Origin: Syntrophomonadaceae bacterium
GTDB taxonomy: Bacteria; Bacillota; Dethiobacteria; DTU022
Direction of reading: 5' to 3'
Assembly (NCBI GenBank): GCA_003558195.1
Contig: PWMM01000265.1
Span: 1-5,635, forward strand
DNA length: 5,635 nucleotides
Made by a program: the position numbers and the translations under genes. Shown piece after piece: positions 1-4,542 of this stretch. How positions within the stretch are numbered: the first letter of the stretch is position 1; every line of letters begins with the position of its first letter. The notes beneath the pieces were generated by a model. It had not been told where the DNA came from and searched no databases. It saw nothing but the letters and a program-made list of their open reading frames with translations.

Positions 1-33
1 ATGGTACAATCGTGATTCAGTCGCTATGAGCAT
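1..33 (-). CDS. Possible start of a gene running off the left edge
   Basis: On the minus strand an ATG at 33..31 opens a frame of 11 codons, MLIATESRLYH, with no stop before the window edge. A strong Shine-Dalgarno sequence, AGGAGA, lies at 46..41, seven bases upstream of the ATG, which is near-ideal spacing. This is the only reason to call it. Nothing in 11 residues identifies a family, so no function is proposed. If real, it lies downstream of the reductase remnant on the same strand, 167 bases beyond that stop codon, with the 9-nt repeat array in between. Confidence 0.4.
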   Translation of the reverse strand, partial: MLIATESRLYH

Positions 34-107
34 TTACTGTTCTCCTATTTTCAGAAAGGTTATGAGTCTGTTATGCAATCTACGTTATTTTAATCGAACA
101 CAGGGCC

Positions 108-161
108 GATAGGACAGATAGGACAGATAGGACGTATAAGACTTATAAGGCCTATGGCCTG
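108..161. repeat. Six-unit 9-nt imperfect tandem array
   Basis: Six consecutive 9-nt units stay in exact register: GATAGGACA (108), GATAGGACA (117), GATAGGACG (126), TATAAGACT (135), TATAAGGCC (144) and TATGGCCTG (153). The first two are identical, and the later ones diverge progressively while keeping the core pattern kATArGRCn. The array lies in the noncoding gap between the possible gene at 1-33 and the stop of the aldo/keto reductase remnant. It could be a slippage-generated minisatellite or part of a dispersed intergenic repeat family. The rest of 34-200 shows no further gene. Confidence 0.75.
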
Positions 162-200
162 CAAGATATGGCGCTTGTCAACTATTGTGCTGCAAGACTC

Positions 201-935
201 TTATGTACGGTAAATGTGCGGTCCGAAATCCGCTTCATAGAAGGGCGACACCATCCGGCCGGGCGCAATCAATTCATCGACTTTGCGGCGATCTTCATCG
301 GTGATCTCAACGTCGAGTGCGCCGAGGTTATCTTCCAGTTGCTGCATAGTTCGCGGGCCGATGATCGGGGAGATGATTCCTGGCTGATGCATGCACCATG
401 CCAGGGCGAACTGGGCCATTGTGCAGTCCTTTTCTTTCACGAGCGGTTCCAGTCCTTCGGTGACATAAAAAATATGTTCGTTATAGCGGTCGCTGTCTTC
501 CCTGCCGGAAAAGCGTGCGTCGTCGGGGGCTTTTTCACCGCGTTGGTATTTTCCTGTAAGGAGTCCGCCGGCCAGGGGGCTCCAGGGGATCAGCCCATAC
601 CCGCAGGTGCGGGCCATAGGGATCAGTTCTCTTTCGATCCGCCGGTCCAGGAGGTTGTAGGGCGGCTGCTCCGTCACAAACCGGTTCAACCCCAGCTCCC
701 GGCTGGTTTGCAGGGATTCAACGCATTGCCAGGCCGCAACGGTTCTTTCATTCAGTTTAAAGCCCTGTTGAACATGGTACGGTATCCCTCCGATCCGTAA
801 ACATGCCGCCTCGTCTTCCACTATCGCCCAAGCCATCGGATAACCGAACGTTCCCCAGAAGGCAATTTCTCGTGAATCCGTCGCCACGGTTTTGCGACGT
901 TGCTCGATCCCCTCGTTCGTGATAGGCACCGTCAA
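201..935 (-). pseudogene. Aldo/keto reductase, C-terminal half only, fused to foreign N-terminus
   Basis: The frame of 244 codons begins at a TTG (935) and ends with TAA at 203..201. From about residue 67 it is a clear aldo/keto reductase of the YajO/Tas-like group. It shows AAWQ-VES, the EQPPYNLLDRRIE block (89-101), PWSPLAGGLLTGKY (117-130) and the C-terminal NADPH-binding segment around GPRTMQQLEDNLGAL (193-207). Family members usually have about 320-340 residues in a TIM barrel and use an Asp-Tyr-Lys-His tetrad in the first half. None of that half is present here, so the product cannot be a normal reductase. Residues 1-66 do not resemble the family and look like a decayed transposase (separate entry). 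No Shine-Dalgarno precedes the TTG, so translation is doubtful. It is most likely a remnant left by an insertion or deletion. The family call is firm; the exact substrate is unknown. Confidence 0.87.
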
Positions 936-960
936 GGCTAGTGCTTAGTTGCGTAAGTCC
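735..960 (-). mobile_element. Possible remnant of an IS transposase 5' end
   Basis: This minus-strand stretch supplies the first 66 or so residues of the chimeric reductase frame. Two parts recall N-termini of HTH/zinc-ribbon IS transposases as I remember them. RRKTVATDSREIAFWG resembles the post-ribbon segment 'C+KTFA-T+GT-FYG', and GFKLNERTVAAWQ resembles the helix-turn-helix 'aFGLdERTVAaWq'. The cysteines of the ribbon are absent and the middle is garbled, as expected of a decayed copy. The minus strand at 960..949 reads GGACTTACGCAA, which looks like an IS terminal sequence. No matching inverted end or target duplication was found. This is a pattern-memory inference, not a confirmed match. 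Confidence 0.4.
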
Positions 961-1117
961 GAATAAAGTTTTAAGTTTTAAACTATAAAGACATTGAGAA
1001 AGGCGAAAAATTATTTTAAAGAAAATAGTTAACAGAAAAAAGAGATACCCCGCATATTTCATAAACCAACGACGAATATAACAAAAGTGAAACGACCCCG
1101 CTTGATCCTGACCGCCT
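961..1117. other. AT-rich geneless stretch upstream of the toxin remnant
   Basis: This segment is noticeably richer in A and T than its surroundings, with runs such as TTTTAAGTTTTAAACT near 967-984. No convincing gene was found on either strand. A TATAAC box at 1077-1082 could serve as a -10 element for the plus-strand toxin remnant starting at 1118, but there is no good -35 at normal spacing. No Shine-Dalgarno sequence precedes the toxin ATG. Confidence 0.4.
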
Positions 1118-1386
1118 ATGATTTCTCATACAACAAATGAATTCCGAAAGATGCTTGGGGATTTGCCGGGAAATGTCCGCCAACAGGCAAAGGAAGCCTA
1201 CAAACAGTTTCAGAAAGACCCCTTCCATCCCGGGATAAATTCAAAAGGGTTCATTCAAGCCGTCCAATCTATGCGGTCCGTATCACATTAGAGTATCGTG
1301 CGGTCGGGATTCAGGAAAACGGAATTATGACATGGTTCTGGATTGGCTCTCATTCAGATTATGATATGCTATTGAAGCAGTTATGA
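1118..1386 (+). pseudogene. RelE/ParE-like toxin gene broken by a frameshift
   Basis: From ATG 1118 the frame reads MISHTTNEFR and continues to FQKDPFHPG (residues 31-39), then meets a premature TAG at 1289-1291. Moving by one base near 1234-1237 restores the expected continuation KFKRVHSSRPIYAVR, then ITLEYRAVG, then MTWFWIGSHSDYDMLLKQL, ending in TGA at 1384-1386. The repaired product would be 89 residues, normal for the small RelE/ParE/HigB-fold toxins. The F/H-PGL-FK-V, YSVRI-L-YRA and WFWIGSHADY patterns are typical of that family. Members usually cleave mRNA or poison gyrase; which one applies cannot be told here. One missing base is the only lesion seen, so either a recent mutation or a sequencing error is possible. 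The next frame starts within its stop codon (ATGA, 1383-1386), the coupling typical of toxin-antitoxin pairs. Confidence 0.72.
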
Positions 1387-1580
1387 AAAATGAAGTAAAT
1401 CTGCAGACTATTGGGATCGCTACGAGTTAAGCTGTTGAATCTGAAAAGGAGGAAGTAGAAAAATGATGAAGGATAAAAAAAGCATTGCTATATCGCAAGT
1501 TACGCGTGCTGGAAGATAATCTTCTCGCCAAAAAAACAAACTCCATCGATGATTACTATCCTTTTCCCAGCTCGGCGTAG
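1383..1580 (+). pseudogene. Decayed partner frame, possible antitoxin remnant
   Basis: An ATG at 1383 overlaps the toxin stop by ATGA. Its frame reads MKNEVNLQTIGIATS, then a stop, AVESEKEEVEK, two more stops, and then RKLRVLEDNLLAKKTNSIDDYY running to TAG at 1578-1580, past the end of zwf at 1556. In the second frame VKLLNLK fits between the first two pieces, so single-base frameshifts as well as stops are likely. The charged helical segment with VLEDNLLAKK recalls the C-terminal half of Phd-type antitoxins, but this is a weak resemblance. A consensus AAGGAGG at 1446-1452 precedes ATG 1463, which opens only an 18-codon frame (MMKDKKSIAIS..., stop 1517-1519). The position next to the toxin is the main support for calling it an antitoxin relic. 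Confidence 0.37.
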
Positions 1581-3091
1581 CAAACATCTTCCCGGAAGAA
1601 GTTTTTCCCTTCTATAGGCCCCCAGCTGCCGGCTTGGTAATTGGGGAACGCCGGATCGGGCTGATTTTTCCAGTATTCAATGATGGGCATAACGTATTTC
1701 CACGCCAGTCTTATTTCCTCACTGCTTGCGAAAAGAGAAGGGTCGCCGGCTATAGCGTCCAGTATCAGCCGTTCGTAAGCTTCCGGCGACTGGCTGCTGA
1801 AACGCGAGCTGTAGGGCAATTCCATATCGACGGCTGAGAGGTTCATTTTCAGTCCGGGGCTTTTGCTGGCTATCCGCAAGGCGATCCGTTCCTCGGGTTG
1901 TACCTGTATTTTGAGCATATTGGGAGCCGGATCTTCGCTGCCATAGGGAGCGAACAGGTTGTGGGGAACTTTTTTAAATTCGATCGCGACCTCGGTGAGT
2001 TTGCGCACAAGCCTCTTGCCGGTTGACAGGTAAAAAGGCACACCGCTCCAGCGCCAGTTGTTGATGTAGGCCCTTATAGCCGCGAATGTTTCCGTGCGGG
2101 AATCCGGAGCAATCCCTTTTTCACTCCTGTAAGCCACAGCTTTTTTACCGCCGACATTGCCCGCACTATACTGTCCTCTAATCACCGCGCAGCGCAATTC
2201 CTCGTCAGACAGCGGTGACAGAGCCCCGAGCAGTTTGGCTTTTTCAGAGCGCACGGAAGCGGCGTTCATGCCGGTCGGCGGTTCCATAGCAAAGAGCGCC
2301 AGCAGCTGCAGGACGTGGTTCTGCATAACGTCCCGCAGTGCACCGGCGGAGTCGAAATATTTCGCCCGGTTGCCCACCCCATCCGATTCCGCCACCGTGA
2401 TATGAACGTTTTGAACATAACGGTTGTTCCATACCGGTTCAAAAATAGAGTTGGCAAAGCGTAAAACCATGATATTTTGCACGGTTTCTTTACCGAGGTA
2501 ATGGTCGATACGATATATCTGATTCTCTTCCAGCCCCTTCAACAGCCCGGCGTTGAGCGCGCGGGCGGAATCGAGGTCATGCCCGAACGGCTTTTCCATC
2601 ACGACGCGGTGAAAGCCCTTTTTTTCAGCATCCTCCGGCGCACGTCGTTCCAGGAGTTTTGATTCTTGAAGACGGCTGACCAGATCAGCCGCCGTTTCGG
2701 GCGGGACGGCAAAGTAAAACAACCTGTTTTGCGGTGATCCGGAAGGCTTATCTAAACTTTCGAGTGTTTTCCTGAGTGCGGTCAGATCCGACGTACTGCT
2801 GTAGTCGCCGCGGCAGTATATCGTGTTCTCCAGCAGCCGCTCCAAAGCGTCGGGATGTTCTCCAGGTGTAATCCTTGAATGGGTTTCCAGGCTTACCCTC
2901 ATATGTTTTCGGAAGGAGTCGGTAGGGAAATCCGAGCGGGAGTAGCCAACTATATGGAAACGGTGCGGAAGCCGTCCTTCGGCCGTGAGGTTGAAGAGTG
3001 CCGGCACGATTTTCCTTGCCGTAAGGTCACCGCTGGCCCCGAAAATCACTAACACACAGGATTCAGGCAAGTGTTCTGTCGCTTCGTACAT
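1556..3091 (-). CDS. zwf: Glucose-6-phosphate 1-dehydrogenase
   Basis: This is a complete 511-residue cytosolic enzyme of normal length. It oxidises glucose-6-phosphate to 6-phosphoglucono-1,5-lactone with reduction of NADP+, the entry step of the oxidative pentose phosphate and Entner-Doudoroff routes. The Rossmann domain opens with GASGDLTARK (18-27). Arg52 in IVGYSRSDF is placed like the NADP 2'-phosphate arginine, which favours NADP. EKPFG lies at 166-170. The active-site signature RIDHYLGKE (194-202) gives Asp196, His197 and Lys201, and the catalytic base is His259 in MQNHVLQ. These match Leuconostoc D177/H178/K182/H240 with a constant offset of 19. The later substrate-side motif is GVPFYLSTGKR (350-360). 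The ATG at 3091 is used because it gives the usual short leader before the dinucleotide motif; only a weak AGG precedes it. It lies downstream of the SMP-30 lactonase on the same strand, 238 bp away, so co-transcription is possible but not assured. No clear terminator follows it. Confidence 0.98.
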   Translation of the reverse strand: MYEATEHLPESCVLVIFGASGDLTARKIVPALFNLTAEGRLPHRFHIVGYSRSDFPTDSFRKHMRVSLETHSRITPGEHPDALERLLENTIYCRGDYSSTSDLTALRKTLESLDKPSGSPQNRLFYFAVPPETAADLVSRLQESKLLERRAPEDAEKKGFHRVVMEKPFGHDLDSARALNAGLLKGLEENQIYRIDHYLGKETVQNIMVLRFANSIFEPVWNNRYVQNVHITVAESDGVGNRAKYFDSAGALRDVMQNHVLQLLALFAMEPPTGMNAASVRSEKAKLLGALSPLSDEELRCAVIRGQYSAGNVGGKKAVAYRSEKGIAPDSRTETFAAIRAYINNWRWSGVPFYLSTGKRLVRKLTEVAIEFKKVPHNLFAPYGSEDPAPNMLKIQVQPEERIALRIASKSPGLKMNLSAVDMELPYSSRFSSQSPEAYERLILDAIAGDPSLFASSEEIRLAWKYVMPIIEYWKNQPDPAFPNYQAGSWGPIEGKNFFREDVCYAELGKG

Positions 3092-3186
3092 CTGTGTGAT
3101 TACCTGGATTAAAGATGTTTTTATGAACGGTTAAAAAAATCTGTCGCTAGCAGCCCGGCCGAAAAGTGCAACATAAGCTGTATAGT

Positions 3187-3242
3187 CAGGCAAGATGCCT
3201 GTCGTACGTATAGCACGCATCCCTGCGTGCGCCCACGACAGG
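3187..3242. repeat. REP-like compound palindrome between lactonase and zwf
   Basis: Three palindromic pairings are packed into 56 bp. CAGGCA (3187-3192) pairs with TGCCTG (3196-3201) around a 3-nt loop. CCTGTCGT (3198-3205) pairs perfectly with ACGACAGG (3235-3242). Nested inside, GCACGCA (3213-3219) pairs with TGCGTGC (3224-3230) around the loop TCCC. The first two share 3198-3201 and so cannot form together. No T-run follows on either strand, so it is not a standard intrinsic terminator. Its form, a double stem between two co-oriented genes, resembles REP/BIME-type dispersed elements. It may stabilise the upstream lactonase transcript or attenuate readthrough into zwf. Confidence 0.7.
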
Positions 3243-3255
3243 AAGGTCTGCGTTA

Positions 3256-3284
3256 CCTATCATCGACAATTTTTTGTCGATAGG
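3256..3284. other. Stem-loop downstream of the lactonase gene
   Basis: ATCGACAA (3262-3269) and TTGTCGAT (3274-3281) form a perfect 8-bp stem with a TTTT loop. The flanks CCTAT (3256-3260) and ATAGG (3280-3284) can extend it if three bases bulge. On the minus strand it lies about 46 bases past the lactonase stop codon, where a transcript end would be expected. No U-tract follows the stem on either strand, so a Rho-independent terminator is not well supported. A role in 3'-end protection or partial termination is an inference. Confidence 0.5.
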
Positions 3285-3329
3285 GGAATAATAACTGCCC
3301 CCTGTGTCTCCGCACTTCATTTCTGAGCG

Positions 3330-4199
3330 TCATCGGGTCGGGATTCCTGACCGGAACTCGGGTGTTCCGCCGGTAGTGGTTTTTAAATGGAAAAGCGCTC
3401 CGGCACCTTTCCCTTCCGCCGTTCTGTTTTCGCCGCCGGCGGTGGTGATATACAGATGATCGTAATCAGTTCCACCGAAACTCAGGCTCGTTACTTTGTT
3501 TGCAGGGAGTCTGATTTTCTCTTGTTCTTGTCCATTGGGACTATAGCGCACGATGCATCCGCCTTCCCACAGAGCCGACCAGACATATCCTTCCCGGTCG
3601 ACGGTCATCCCGTCGGGCCTGCCTTCTTCCTTAACAGTGACAAAAACCCGTCGGTTACTGATCTCTCCGGTGGTTCTGTCGTAGTCGTAAAGGAAGATGG
3701 AGTGCCGGCGGGTGTCGGTATGGTAAAAGCCACGGCCGTCCGGGGTAAATCCCATCCCGTTCGATGTGCCCACGTCTTCCAGAACTACATGTATTGTGCC
3801 GTCGGTATCGAGACGGTACAGCCTGCCGGCGTGGGAATCGGAGGACATCGTGCCGCAGAACACGCGTCCCTGCGGATCGGCGATCACGTCGTTGAAACGC
3901 GAGTCCCGTTCCCGCGCCAGTTCATCTACAACATTTTTTATCTCTCCACCATCCCAAAGGTACACGGCCCCACGTGCTCCGAAAAGCAGCAGTTCGCCGC
4001 TTTCCTGGACTGTGAATCCGCCAATGGCTTCCTCTGATTCGTAAACGATTTCATGGTGTTGGGTTGCAGGATAGAACCTCAGCAACGTGCCGGAAGGTAT
4101 GTCGACCCAGTAGAGGCATCCTTCGTCCGGGTGCCAGAGCGGGTTCTCCCCGATCCGGCAGCGCGTATCAACTATTGGAGATATTTCGATATTTTCCAT
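3330..4199 (-). CDS. SMP-30/gluconolactonase family lactonase
   Basis: This is a complete 289-residue six-bladed beta-propeller protein of the SMP-30/gluconolactonase/LRE family, which hydrolyses sugar lactones using one divalent metal ion. The metal ligands known from human SMP-30 (Glu18, Asn154, Asp204) have clear counterparts: Glu18 in RIGENPLWH, Asn147 in TSNGMGF and Asp196 in GRPDGM. The substrate-side Arg101 and Asn103 sit in SRFNDV at the same numbers as in human SMP-30. There is no signal peptide, so it should act in the cytosol. The ATG at 4199 puts Glu18 in its expected place, although no Shine-Dalgarno is visible just upstream. Its neighbour downstream on the same strand is zwf, whose product is a lactone, so it may act as a 6-phosphogluconolactonase substitute or on free gluconolactone. 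The family is promiscuous (sugar lactones, aldonolactones, some phosphotriesters), so the substrate is not settled. Confidence 0.93.
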   Translation of the reverse strand: MENIEISPIVDTRCRIGENPLWHPDEGCLYWVDIPSGTLLRFYPATQHHEIVYESEEAIGGFTVQESGELLLFGARGAVYLWDGGEIKNVVDELARERDSRFNDVIADPQGRVFCGTMSSDSHAGRLYRLDTDGTIHVVLEDVGTSNGMGFTPDGRGFYHTDTRRHSIFLYDYDRTTGEISNRRVFVTVKEEGRPDGMTVDREGYVWSALWEGGCIVRYSPNGQEQEKIRLPANKVTSLSFGGTDYDHLYITTAGGENRTAEGKGAGALFHLKTTTGGTPEFRSGIPTR

Positions 4200-4230
4200 G
4201 ATCTGTGATTTGCAATTAAAATTTTTCGCC

Positions 4231-4366
4231 GCTGTGCTGCACTGCTCCTTCGGCTCAGTTCACAGAGCAAGCGTCGCAAAGACCGGGCTGGACGGAAACA
4301 CGGCTACGGTCTGAAAAATCGGTAAGTAGCTCTGAATCATTATTCCACCGGCAGAGGGCACGGTGG
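4231..4366 (-). promoter_or_regulatory. Structured 5' leader region of the lactonase gene, three stem-loops
   Basis: Three hairpins follow one another upstream of the lactonase start. The nearest (4232-4265, about 33 bases from the ATG) has an outer stem CTGTG/CACAG, an inner ACTG/CAGT and a CC/GG cap. Read as minus-strand RNA, tandem A·G and G·A mismatches separate the last two, and the loop is GAA. The second pairs AGACCG (4280-4285) with CGGTCT (4307-4312). The third pairs CCACCG (4345-4350) with CGGTGG (4361-4366) around a 10-nt loop. The pairings are visible directly. Whether they form a regulatory RNA, a dispersed repeat or gene debris is open. The remaining 343-bp gap (4200-4542) holds no gene I can support. 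Confidence 0.4.
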
Positions 4367-4475
4367 TGAGCAGGCAACGGGGTTCACTGAATATTTACCT
4401 TTATACAGTACCATACTATGAGCATAATATTACAAAGGAGCTTGAATGTCAAGCTGATATAGGTTAGGGTTTGTC

Positions 4476-4507
4476 TTGAATTGTTGTTAGTTTTATCGTA
4501 ATATAAT
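4476..4507 (+). promoter_or_regulatory. Probable promoter of transketolase
   Basis: A perfect -10 hexamer TATAAT occurs at 4502-4507, 35 bases before the transketolase ATG, which would give a 5' leader of about 28 bases. The -35 is poor. TTGTTG at 4481-4486 has a 15-nt spacer and TTGAAT at 4476-4481 has a 20-nt spacer, both outside the preferred 16-18. The surrounding AT-rich sequence and the position fit a sigma-70-type promoter. Confidence 0.5.
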
Positions 4508-4529
4508 AGCTATGTTCTTTTTACTTTTT

Positions 4530-4535
4530 GGGAGG
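4530..4535 (+). promoter_or_regulatory. Ribosome binding site of transketolase
   Basis: GGGAGG at 4530-4535, continuing into A at 4536, sits seven bases upstream of the ATG at 4543. It is a strong Shine-Dalgarno sequence and fixes the transketolase start. The lactonase and zwf genes on the other strand lack a comparable site, so initiation strength seems to differ among these neighbours. Confidence 0.8.
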
Positions 4536-4542
4536 ATACATT

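Noticed and set aside
168..800. 210-codon plus-strand open frame
   Set aside because: It lies antisense to the conserved reductase segment, has no recognisable domain and is explained by the codon pattern of the opposite strand.
757..1062. 101-codon minus-strand open frame overlapping the transposase-like segment
   Set aside because: Its sequence is low-complexity and out of frame with the segment that shows family-like motifs; no supporting start site.
1016..1228. 70-codon minus-strand open frame with hydrophobic residues
   Set aside because: It is antisense to the toxin remnant, whose protein similarity is clear on the plus strand, and the hydrophobic look comes from AT-rich sequence.
1118..1291. 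A genuine 57-residue protein ending at the in-frame TAG
   Set aside because: The conserved toxin C-terminus continues directly in the next frame, so the stop is a result of a frameshift.
3256..3284. Intrinsic terminator for the lactonase transcript
   Set aside because: The stem is good but no T-run follows it on either strand; the T bases are in the loop. Kept only as a stem-loop.
3387..4037. 216-codon plus-strand open frame
   Set aside because: It is antisense to the lactonase gene, which carries all expected catalytic residues on the minus strand.
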